Below are positions 1-6,414 of a DNA stretch of 7,931 bases, piece after piece. Every line of letters begins with the position of its first letter. Position 1 is the first letter of the stretch. Origin of the DNA: Paramuribaculum sp. (lineage in GTDB: Bacteria > Bacteroidota > Bacteroidia > Bacteroidales > Muribaculaceae); assembly GCA_009775605.1 (NCBI GenBank), contig VSPV01000121.1:1-7931 (forward strand), in the 5' to 3' direction. The notes below the pieces were generated by a model that searched no databases, had not been told where the DNA came from, and saw only the letters and a list, made by a program, of their open reading frames with translations. Position numbers and translations under genes: made by a program.

Positions 1-229
1 ATACCTCAATTAATTGTCTTATTTGATAAGGCTTAAGTTCGCCAGATGGGTGTGGCTTATGTAGTAATATAGTAGCCTTGTCCCTTGTAACTTCGACTCT
101 TGATCCCGATGTCTTCCCCTTGCTTCTTTCCTCAAAACCGAGGGCACAGAGGAGAGTCCTGGCTTCGTCATATGTAAAGTCTTTAGGACGGCATAAAAGT
201 CGTGCTATTAGTTTTTCTTTTTTACTCAT
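1..229 (-). CDS. hicA: HicA-family type II toxin (mRNA interferase), 3' end cut by window edge
   Basis: The reading frame opens at an ATG at 229-227 and stays open for 76 codons to the window edge, so only the C-terminal end is missing. The protein is small and basic. It starts MSKKEKLIARLL, has a TSGSR motif at residues 40-44, an LLHKPHP motif at 55-61, then ELKPYQIRQLIE at 64-75. This layout (short helix, G-S-x strand, H-x-P-H strand, K-P-Y-x-I-x-Q helix) is that of HicA toxins, double-stranded-RNA-binding-like folds that cleave mRNA and are neutralised by HicB. Canonical HicA has GSH with a catalytic His; here that position is Arg44, leaving His57 and His60 as the histidines near the presumed site. 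The gene is 41% GC, much lower than its neighbours, which fits acquisition by transfer. It has its own promoter and palindrome just upstream. A hicB antitoxin would be expected next, outside the window. The family call is from motif recognition, not a search. Confidence 0.85.
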   Translation of the reverse strand, partial: MSKKEKLIARLLCRPKDFTYDEARTLLCALGFEERSKGKTSGSRVEVTRDKATILLHKPHPSGELKPYQIRQLIEV

Positions 230-245
230 CTGGCAGCCTTTTATG

Positions 246-276
246 CAAAAATACTAAATTTAGTATCAAAAACAAA
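246..276 (-). promoter_or_regulatory. Bacteroidetes-type promoter of hicA
   Basis: Read on the minus strand, a TTTG at 276-273 is followed after 19 bases by TATTTTTG at 253-246. This matches the Bacteroidetes primary sigma consensus of TTTG at -33 and TAnnTTTG at -7. The predicted transcript would start around 239-242, giving a leader of only about 10-13 bases before the hicA ATG at 229. No purine-rich Shine-Dalgarno stands out in that leader, which is usual for this phylum. The surrounding 84-base gap is 25% GC. The match is by eye and the start site is inferred. Confidence 0.65.
251..266. promoter_or_regulatory. Perfect 16-base palindrome in the hicA promoter, candidate toxin-antitoxin operator
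   Basis: The bases ATACTAAA/TTTAGTAT form a perfect inverted repeat with no mismatch. It does not extend further, because the flanking bases 250 and 267 do not pair. It fills most of the spacer between the -33 and -7 elements and overlaps the first three bases of the -7 box, so a bound protein would block RNA polymerase. HicB antitoxins commonly carry a DNA-binding domain that represses their own operon, so binding by HicB or HicAB is the natural guess. On the minus strand the palindrome is followed directly by TTTTTG, so a weak AT-only hairpin terminator for the operon ending at 314 is an alternative reading. Confidence 0.6.
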
Positions 277-313
277 ATATTGGAGATAAAAGTTCATATT
301 CTATTTTATTCAG

Positions 314-1258
314 TCAGAACACGAAGGTGTATTTGAGGGAGGGGAGGGCGGAGAGGGTTTCTTTGAAATGGCAGAGGCCGGGCTGGGGGTGACCGCAAAG
401 GCTGGCGGTGCCGAGGTCGAGGGTTTTCAGGCCTTCGGCGCGGTAGTGGCAGGCTATGCCGTGGGCGAGAAAGTTCATTGGGCGCAGGGAGCGGTAGGCG
501 GGGATGTCGCCCCATACGGCGTTGTGGGCTATACCCTTGCATGAGCGGTAAAATATTGCCGCTGCCACATCTTTGCCATCGGGGCCCGTGACAGTAAACA
601 AATCGCCATGAAGCGCCATACATGTCCGCACGGTGTCCGTCTCCGAAACGTTCATAGGGTGGCCCATCGCCTCGTGATTGGTCTTGATAATGGTGTAGGC
701 GCGCTTTATGGCTTCCGGCGTGGCTTCCAGGTGGTGGAAACTCAGATTGGAGCTGAAACCCCGGCGCAGATTACGACGGGCAGCGGGGGCCATACGGCTA
801 TCGTAGGCCGCGGTTCCGTCAAGAGGGATGTGATAGTTGATGTCGGTGGTAATTTTTATTCCTTCACGAAGCCCGAGAACGTAGGCCCATGCCGAGATTT
901 CAGCCGGAGCTATGTGCACGGGCGGCAAGGTTATGCGGATGCCGAGACCAAGCTCACGGGCGTAGCCGGTGAGGGCGTCAGTCAGTTCGGTAATAAGAGC
1001 TATGGCCGGGGCTCCCAGAAGTGTAAAACCTCCGTAAGGGGCCGAGAAGGGTGATTGCAGCATACCGCCGGTTTCTCCGGCGATGATTCCGGCCACAACC
1101 CTGTTGCGGCGACGGAATGCCAGATAGTGTATGCCGGGGCATTTGTGGGTGTACAGCTGGGTGAACGCGGGAGAGTTGAACACTGTATGCAAGCCCGGCG
1201 CGCGGTCTGAAAACAGAGCGGCATATGCATCGGGTGTCACCCGCTCCACCGCAATCAT
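314..1258 (-). CDS. GNAT/FemAB-like acyltransferase of unknown substrate
   Basis: A 314-residue soluble protein with no signal peptide or membrane segment. The size and layout suggest the double-GNAT fold of FemAB/BioF2-like acyltransferases. The N-terminal half (about 1-145) carries an FNSPAF segment at 27-32, a YLAFRR strand at 45-50 and a SAPYGGF loop at 72-78. The second half (about 150-314) has a basic ARRNLRRG helix at 160-167, a long helix at 182-197, FTVTGPDGKDVAAAIFY strands at 221-237, and ends with QPGLCHFKETL at 292-302 and SLKYTF at 307-312. This terminal G-L-x-x-F-K pattern is typical of Bacteroidetes GNAT-type proteins often annotated as hypothetical. Such proteins use acyl-CoA or aminoacyl-tRNA donors; which applies here cannot be told. 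The start ATG overlaps the stop of the preceding dehydrogenase gene (ATGA), so translation is probably coupled. It is the last gene of the operon. Confidence 0.65.
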   Translation of the reverse strand: MIAVERVTPDAYAALFSDRAPGLHTVFNSPAFTQLYTHKCPGIHYLAFRRRNRVVAGIIAGETGGMLQSPFSAPYGGFTLLGAPAIALITELTDALTGYARELGLGIRITLPPVHIAPAEISAWAYVLGLREGIKITTDINYHIPLDGTAAYDSRMAPAARRNLRRGFSSNLSFHHLEATPEAIKRAYTIIKTNHEAMGHPMNVSETDTVRTCMALHGDLFTVTGPDGKDVAAAIFYRSCKGIAHNAVWGDIPAYRSLRPMNFLAHGIACHYRAEGLKTLDLGTASLCGHPQPGLCHFKETLSALPSLKYTFVF

Positions 1259-2427
1259 AGGCAGAGGCGGTAAATCTCTTCGGTCTGCGGGGCTCTCAGA
1301 CGGTAGTAACCGCCTATTTCCTCACCTTTGTTGCGGTGCAGGGCCTCTACCATTGCGGGAATGTCAGGGTTCGCAATTCCGAGCTCGGCGAATGTAAGCG
1401 GCAATCCCAGCGATTTGAGGAATGCACGCAGCCGTGCGATGCCTTCAAGTGCCACGGCGGTATCGTCGCCGGCAATGTCCACGCCGAACACCCGGCGAGC
1501 CATCTGCGCGCCTTTGGCAGGGGCGTGATGAGCCATGAACGTCATCCATGCGGGCATCACCACGGCCAGACCGGCGCCGTGGGCCACTCCGTAGAGGGCG
1601 CTCACCTCATGTTCCATGGCATGGGAGGTCCAGTCCTCGGCGCGGCCGCATCCGCACACTCCGTTGTGGGCCAGCGTACCTGCCCACATTATGTTGGCGC
1701 GTGCCTGATAATCGGTGGGGTCGGCCATCACTTTCGGGCCTTCTTCCACTATGGCGCGGAGAACGCCTTCGGCCACGCGGTCGGTCACCTCCACCTGGGT
1801 GGTGGGGGAGAAATAGCGCTCGTAGATATGCGCCATCATGTCGGCGATGCCGCAGGCGGTCTGGAACGGGGGGAGAGAGAATGTCAGTTCGGGGTCGAGG
1901 AGCGCGAATTTCGGTCGCAGCCAGAAGTCGGTGCGCAGGCTTATCTTGGCGTTTGTGGCGGTGTTGGTAATCACGGAGTTGCCCGAGCCTTCGGACCCGG
2001 CTGCAGGAATGGTGAGCACCACGCCTACGGGGAGCGCGGCGTTTATTACGGCTTTTCCGGCCCAGAAGTCCCAGAAATCGCCCTGATATGGCACACCTGC
2101 GGCTATAGCCTTAGCTGTGTCAATAACCGAGCCGCCGCCCACGGCAAGCAGACCGTCTATGCCTTCGCGGCGGCAGATTTCAATGCCTTCGCGCACGGGG
2201 CCGTCCGTAGGGTTGGGGTCAATCCCTTTAAGTATATGCCACTGGATGGAGGCTGCCTTGAGCGATGCCTCCACGCGGTCTATCAGGCCGCTGCGTTCGG
2301 CCGACGAATGGCCGTAGACAAGAAGCACTTTTTTGCAGCCGAGGGCGCTGAGTTCGTCGCCTGCATGGTTTTCGGCTCCGTGGCCGAAGCGGTAGCGCGT
2401 GGGCGCGCAGTATGTGAAGTCTATCAT
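1255..2427 (-). CDS. Iron-containing (group III) alcohol dehydrogenase, YqhD/BDH-like
   Basis: A 390-residue protein, the usual length for the group III NAD(P)-dependent alcohol dehydrogenases such as butanol dehydrogenases and E. coli YqhD. It reduces aldehydes or ketones to alcohols, or the reverse, in the cytoplasm. The N-terminal dinucleotide-binding half contains the GGGSVIDTAK motif at 97-106 and a PAAGSEGS loop at 141-148. The C-terminal helical half holds the metal site: Asp196 and His200 in ADMMAH, His269 in WTSHAMEHE, and His283 in VAHGAG. The Asp-x3-His and His-x13-His spacing equals that of YqhD (194/198 and 267/281), so the enzyme looks intact. The residues do not fix the physiological substrate or the choice of NADH or NADPH. 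It lies 27 bases after pyrC and overlaps the acyltransferase gene by 4 bases, suggesting the two products are needed together. Confidence 0.9.
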   Translation of the reverse strand: MIDFTYCAPTRYRFGHGAENHAGDELSALGCKKVLLVYGHSSAERSGLIDRVEASLKAASIQWHILKGIDPNPTDGPVREGIEICRREGIDGLLAVGGGSVIDTAKAIAAGVPYQGDFWDFWAGKAVINAALPVGVVLTIPAAGSEGSGNSVITNTATNAKISLRTDFWLRPKFALLDPELTFSLPPFQTACGIADMMAHIYERYFSPTTQVEVTDRVAEGVLRAIVEEGPKVMADPTDYQARANIMWAGTLAHNGVCGCGRAEDWTSHAMEHEVSALYGVAHGAGLAVVMPAWMTFMAHHAPAKGAQMARRVFGVDIAGDDTAVALEGIARLRAFLKSLGLPLTFAELGIANPDIPAMVEALHRNKGEEIGGYYRLRAPQTEEIYRLCL

Positions 2428-2454
2428 GGCTTGTGGTTATTGACTGTTGTGTTG

Positions 2455-3822
2455 TTATTGGTTCTTGTGCCCGAAGCTCAGGGGCAGGCCGCGCACGTCG
2501 GAGAACCCGACGCCGAAGCGGTAGGCCAGGCGGCCGTTGACCCATGTCATGTCAACCTTGTTGCTTACCGTCAGGCCGTCGAGCGGAGTCCAGCCGCAGC
2601 GGCTCAGCACCCACTGGTCGGTGATGGTGTAGGGCTCGCAGTCGTTGTTCACCAGCGTGAGGTCTGCGTAATAGCCGGGACGTATGAATCCGCGGCGGTC
2701 TATTCCATAGATTATGGCGGGGTTGTGGGCCATCTTCTCCACCAGCAGAGGCACTGTGAAGAAGCCTTCCTCGGCCATCTGTAGCATCAGCGTGAGCGAA
2801 AACTGTATCAGTGGCATGCCGGATGCGGCGGTGAGTGCGGTGCCCGATTTCTCTTCGGGCAGGTGGGGCGCATGGTCGGTGGCTATGGTGTCGATGAGCC
2901 CGGTGTTCACGGCGTCACGGAGGGCGTCGCGGTCAGCCGGACGCTTAATGGCCGGATTGCATTTTATGCGCGTGCCCAGCATGGCATACTGCTCGTCGGA
3001 GAACGCCAGATACTGCGGACAGGTCTCCGCCGTCACCAGTTTATCCTCTGGAGTACCGGGATGGAGGAGTGAAAGCTCGTCGGCGGTGGACACGTGGAGC
3101 AGATGCAGGCGGTGGTTGTGGCGGCGCGCAAGGTCCACCACACGTTTCGAGGCCTCGAAGCATGCGCGGTGGTTGCGGATTACGGGGTGGAAATCCATGG
3201 TGAGGTTCTCGCCGTAGCGTGCCACGACAGCATCGCGGTTGGCGCGGAGTATCGCTTCATCTTCGGCGTGCACGGCTATCAGCGCGGGCACCGTAGAGAA
3301 CAGCTTTTCCAGATATTCCTGCTCGGTGAGGAGCATTCCTCCGGTCGACGAGCCCAGGAAGAGCTTCACGCCGGCTATGCGCGAATAGTCGGCCGCGGCC
3401 AGAGCGTCGATATTGTCGGCCGTTGCACCTATGAAGAAACCGTAGTTGGCCAGCGACACCTCCGATGCGCGGCGCATCTTTGCCTCGACGGCCTCGGTGC
3501 TCACGGTGGCGGGGCGCGTGTTGGGCATGTCGATGAACGAGGTCACGCCTCCGGCCACGGCTGCGAGGCTTTCGGTAGCCATGTCGGCCTTATGTGTTAG
3601 GCCCGGGTCGCGGAAGTGCACGTGGGTGTCGATTATACCGGGCAGCAGCAGGCGTCCGGCGGCATCTACCACGCTGTCGGCCCCGGCTATCAGTTCGGCG
3701 GGAGCCTCGCCTTCGCCCACGGCGGTTATAAACTCTCCCTCCACCGCTACGTAGCCGGTGAAGGCGCGTCCCTCGTTGACTATCGAGGCGCGGTGTATGA
3801 CTGTTACGGGCTTACTTTCCAT
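2455..3822 (-). CDS. pyrC: Dihydroorotase, class I
   Basis: A 455-residue amidohydrolase that interconverts carbamoyl-aspartate and dihydroorotate, the third step of de novo pyrimidine synthesis, in the cytoplasm. An N-terminal beta segment (1-60) leads into the TIM barrel. HVHFRDPG at 67-74 gives metal ligands His67 and His69 and the substrate-binding Arg71. DMPNT lies at 98-102. Lys153 in GVKLFLGS is the likely carboxylated bridging lysine. His185 (VHAEDE), His243 (LLHVST) and Asp316 (ATDHAPH) complete the metal and catalytic set. All key residues are present. Arg71 after HVHF favours dihydroorotase over allantoinase or hydantoinase, which share the fold. The ATG at 3822 overlaps the end of the glycosyltransferase gene by 11 bases, so the two are probably co-translated. 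The GTG and TTG codons nearby are not needed as alternatives because the N-terminal beta segment starts right after this Met. Confidence 0.93.
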   Translation of the reverse strand: MESKPVTVIHRASIVNEGRAFTGYVAVEGEFITAVGEGEAPAELIAGADSVVDAAGRLLLPGIIDTHVHFRDPGLTHKADMATESLAAVAGGVTSFIDMPNTRPATVSTEAVEAKMRRASEVSLANYGFFIGATADNIDALAAADYSRIAGVKLFLGSSTGGMLLTEQEYLEKLFSTVPALIAVHAEDEAILRANRDAVVARYGENLTMDFHPVIRNHRACFEASKRVVDLARRHNHRLHLLHVSTADELSLLHPGTPEDKLVTAETCPQYLAFSDEQYAMLGTRIKCNPAIKRPADRDALRDAVNTGLIDTIATDHAPHLPEEKSGTALTAASGMPLIQFSLTLMLQMAEEGFFTVPLLVEKMAHNPAIIYGIDRRGFIRPGYYADLTLVNNDCEPYTITDQWVLSRCGWTPLDGLTVSNKVDMTWVNGRLAYRFGVGFSDVRGLPLSFGHKNQ

Positions 3823-4615
3823 TTCCGGGAATAAGGGGATTGTTTTTACGGTGATATTTCTTGAACCAGCTGTTGACTTTCAGGCTTATCACGCCAAACA
3901 CGGCTTCGCCGAATATGCCGCTCGACATCTTGCTGGTGCCGAGCACACGGTTCACGAAGATTATGGGGTGTTCCTTGATGCGGAAGCCGTATTTGTAGGT
4001 GGTGAACTTCATTTCTATCTGGAACGCGTAGCCTTTGAAGCGTATCTTGTCCAGCGGTATGGTCTCAAGCACCTGGCGGGTGTAGCATGCGAATCCGGCG
4101 GTGGTGTCGCGGATAGGCATTCCGGTTATGAATCTCACGTAGGCCGATGCGTAGTATGACATCAGCACGCGTCCCATGGGCCAGTTGACCACGTTGACGC
4201 CGGTCACATAGCGTGAGCCCACGGCCATGTCGGCCTCGCCCGACGAGCAGATGGCATACAGTCCCATCAGGTCGGCGGGATTGTGGGAGAAGTCGGCGTC
4301 CATCTCGAATATGTAGAGATAGTGCGGACGCTCCAGCGCCCATTTGAATCCGGCTATGTAGGCAGTGCCGAGTCCCTGTTTTCCGGCGCGCTCCACCAGA
4401 TGTATGCGCCCGGGACGTTCCTTCATTTTCTCTCTCACGATATCGGCGGTGCCGTCGGGAGAGCCGTCGTCGATCACGAGCACATCAAATGCGTGAGGCA
4501 GATTCATCACCGCGTCGATTATGGCGGAGATGTTCTCTTTCTCATTGTAGGTGGGGATAATTACCACGCTGTCGCTCTGACTGGCGGCTTGCGCTGGAGA
4601 GGGATTTGAATCCAT
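3812..4615 (-). CDS. GT2 glycosyltransferase, polyprenol monophosphomannose synthase type
   Basis: A 267-residue family-2 glycosyltransferase resembling dolichol-phosphate mannose synthase (DPM1). Such enzymes move a sugar, usually mannose from GDP-mannose, onto a polyprenyl phosphate at the inner face of the membrane. The nucleotide-sugar site shows VVIIPTYNE at 17-25 and VIDDGSPDGT at 47-56. A GLGTAY loop follows at 81-86. The metal-binding DAD is at 106-108, the acceptor-side FQIEMK at 198-203, and the VNRVLGTSKM segment at 221-230 matches the R-x-x-G-x-S-K signature of DPM1. There is no C-terminal GtrA-like membrane domain, so this is the short form; a hydrophobic/basic tail (about 235-255) may dock it on the membrane. 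The start at 4615 leaves a 15-residue leader before the first strand, and no later Met would keep that strand. It starts 20 bases after the barrel gene and overlaps pyrC. The donor and acceptor are inferred from the family. Confidence 0.85.
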   Translation of the reverse strand: MDSNPSPAQAASQSDSVVIIPTYNEKENISAIIDAVMNLPHAFDVLVIDDGSPDGTADIVREKMKERPGRIHLVERAGKQGLGTAYIAGFKWALERPHYLYIFEMDADFSHNPADLMGLYAICSSGEADMAVGSRYVTGVNVVNWPMGRVLMSYYASAYVRFITGMPIRDTTAGFACYTRQVLETIPLDKIRFKGYAFQIEMKFTTYKYGFRIKEHPIIFVNRVLGTSKMSSGIFGEAVFGVISLKVNSWFKKYHRKNNPLIPGNGK

Positions 4616-4635
4616 GGGGTCGGGGAAATGGGGAA

Positions 4636-6414
4636 TCAGAAGTTATAGTTGGCTCCCACGAGGCCGTGGATGCCCTGCGCGGGCATCATGCCTATGAGGG
4701 CATATTTGCGGTTGAGGAGGTTCGAGGCCGAGCCAAACGCGCTCCAGCGGGAGTTGAAGCGGTAGGCGACGTCGAGATGGAGGTCGGAGATGTTTCCGAG
4801 CGGGAGCAGCGCGCTGTGGAAGTCGGGGCTTTCAAAGTCGCCTGTGGCCCAGATTTCGGCCTGGCTGCGCTTTCCGCGGTAAGTCCAGCCCACGGTTAAG
4901 TCCAGCGGCTTGATGGGCGTTACGGTAAGGGCGGCGTCGAGCACATAGCGTGCGCGGTCGCGCCACAGATAATAGCCCTTGTCGTATTTCTGGGGAGCCA
5001 TTTCGGCGCGGAGCGTCAGGGCCAGAAGGGAGCGGTAGGTATAGCCTGCGTTTACGGCGAGTTTGTAGCCCTTCATGTCCACGGGATGGAACGAGGTGGA
5101 TAGGTCGGAATAGCTGTTTGCCACGGGCATGAGCCAGTCGTTGGCGCGGGCCATGGTGGCCGAGACGCCTACGTAGGCTCCGCGCCAGGGGCCGATGGTG
5201 AATCCGGCCTCGGCTGTGATGGGCACGTGGGAGTTGGCGTAGGTGAGCAGCGAGGTGGTATAGGGGGTTACGTCGTAAAGCGATGCAAGGGTGTTCTGCA
5301 CCTCGCCTCCTCCGGCTTTCACATAGAAATTGAAGCTTGACGAGGGATGCCACGTGGCAGATGCGTCGGGAGCTATGTGGAAAGCCTTGCCGGAGTTGAT
5401 GGTGAGCTGCACGCGGGCGCCCAGACGGAGGTCGAGCTGGTCGGAAGCCAGACGGTAATAGGGCAGGAAGGTGGCGAGGCCGTGGGTCCATGAATCGCGT
5501 CCGCCGTCAATACACTGAACCAAAGCGTTGTTGGAAAGAGATGTATATGCCCAGTCCAGCGACGATGATTCGGAGTTGGCTACCATGCTCAGGTCAAGGT
5601 CGATTCCCAGATGAGAGTTCTCCGAGGTGTATGCGCCCAGTGATGCCATTATGCGACCTACGTTTTCGGATGCCTTATGGGGATCTGTCGATGCCGCTCT
5701 TGAAAGATTGCTTCCTATTATGGCTCCTATCTCCGGAATCTCGTTGGCGAATGCGAAGCGGGAGTAGGCAGCGCCCACGCCGCAGAAGAATTCAGAGCGG
5801 CTCAGACTCCATAGAGCCGAGGCGTTGAGGCGGTGAACGGTCTGGTAGGGGTATTTGGTCACATAGTCGTCGAACGGCGGAGTGTTGTAGCGCGCGAAGG
5901 TATAGTCGAGCGAGGCATCGATGAACGATTCGCGGCCCACGGCACGGCGCAGGCTCAGGCCGGCTGTGGCGGTGTGGCGGCGCACATATCCGTGGCTCCT
6001 ATCGTCGTGGCGATAGGTCGTGGCGTTGTATTGCAGCCAGGCGTTCAGAAGGGTGCGGTCGCTGTCAAGCAGCTTGTATCCGGCCGAGAGGTCGAGGTTG
6101 AACGGCGTCATGAATCCGAGCGAGGCGTATCCCCTGAAGGGTGAATAGGGGAGAGTGTCGCCGTAGGATGCCGGAGCGAGGGTGGTGAGCGCCTGCGGCA
6201 CGTCTATGCGTATGTCGCGTGAGCTGTAGCGGAGATTGCTTGCGGCCGACTTTGGAAGGGTCACAAGCGGGTTGAGCGGGAGGCGCCGCGAGTCGATGCG
6301 CTCGGGAGCGCTTTCGTGGCGCACGTTGATTTCCTTTTGCAGCGACTGCGCCGATGCGTGGAGGGCGGCCGCGGCCGCGCAGAGGAGGGTTATACGGGCT
6401 ATGGTAGTTTTCAT
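4636..6414 (-). CDS. Outer-membrane beta-barrel protein, TonB-receptor-like but without a plug domain
   Basis: A 592-residue exported protein. The signal peptide is clear: MKTT, an Arg, a run of Leu/Ala, then HASAQ, with probable cleavage after Ala22. A proline-rich linker (about 30-90) resembles the N-terminus of several Bacteroidetes barrel proteins. From about residue 92 to the end the sequence alternates polar and aromatic residues in strands separated by loops, for example GYASLGF, LNAWLQYNATTYR, LHLDVAYRF and SAFGSASNLLNRKYAL. It ends in GANYNF with a terminal aromatic Phe592, a barrel-assembly signal. The last 40 residues match the C-terminal strands of TonB-dependent receptors, but there is no room for the usual plug domain of about 120 residues and no evident TonB box. 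It is therefore probably a plug-less barrel acting as a channel or scaffold. Its ATG overlaps the stop of the TPR gene (ATGA), so the two proteins probably act together at the envelope. Its cargo or ligand is not identifiable. Confidence 0.8.
   Translation of the reverse strand: MKTTIARITLLCAAAAALHASAQSLQKEINVRHESAPERIDSRRLPLNPLVTLPKSAASNLRYSSRDIRIDVPQALTTLAPASYGDTLPYSPFRGYASLGFMTPFNLDLSAGYKLLDSDRTLLNAWLQYNATTYRHDDRSHGYVRRHTATAGLSLRRAVGRESFIDASLDYTFARYNTPPFDDYVTKYPYQTVHRLNASALWSLSRSEFFCGVGAAYSRFAFANEIPEIGAIIGSNLSRAASTDPHKASENVGRIMASLGAYTSENSHLGIDLDLSMVANSESSSLDWAYTSLSNNALVQCIDGGRDSWTHGLATFLPYYRLASDQLDLRLGARVQLTINSGKAFHIAPDASATWHPSSSFNFYVKAGGGEVQNTLASLYDVTPYTTSLLTYANSHVPITAEAGFTIGPWRGAYVGVSATMARANDWLMPVANSYSDLSTSFHPVDMKGYKLAVNAGYTYRSLLALTLRAEMAPQKYDKGYYLWRDRARYVLDAALTVTPIKPLDLTVGWTYRGKRSQAEIWATGDFESPDFHSALLPLGNISDLHLDVAYRFNSRWSAFGSASNLLNRKYALIGMMPAQGIHGLVGANYNF

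Noticed and set aside
2428..2454. Possible promoter or regulatory site between pyrC and the dehydrogenase gene.
   Set aside because: The 27-base gap shows only a CA-rich stretch, with no TTTG / TAnnTTTG pair and no inverted repeat. Simple operon spacing is enough.
1336..2784. A 482-codon open frame on the plus strand, antisense to the dehydrogenase and the end of pyrC.
   Set aside because: Its translation is rich in Gly, His, Ala and Val with no recognisable domain, it crosses the boundary of two well-supported genes on the other strand, and long antisense frames are expected in GC-rich coding DNA.
2455..3822. pyrC as an allantoinase or hydantoinase instead of a dihydroorotase.
   Set aside because: The Arg after HVHF and the MPNT motif fit dihydroorotase substrate binding. 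The shared metal ligands alone would not separate the families.
4832..5491. A 219-codon minus-strand frame inside the barrel gene.
   Set aside because: The translation is dominated by Arg, Pro, His and Leu, the mark of an out-of-frame reading of GC-rich sequence, and the barrel frame has a signal peptide and beta-strand pattern.
6365..6378. A 14-base GC-only palindrome made of two overlapping GCGGCCGC motifs.
   Set aside because: It simply encodes the Ala run of the barrel protein's signal peptide (alternating GCG and GCC codons), so no separate function is needed.
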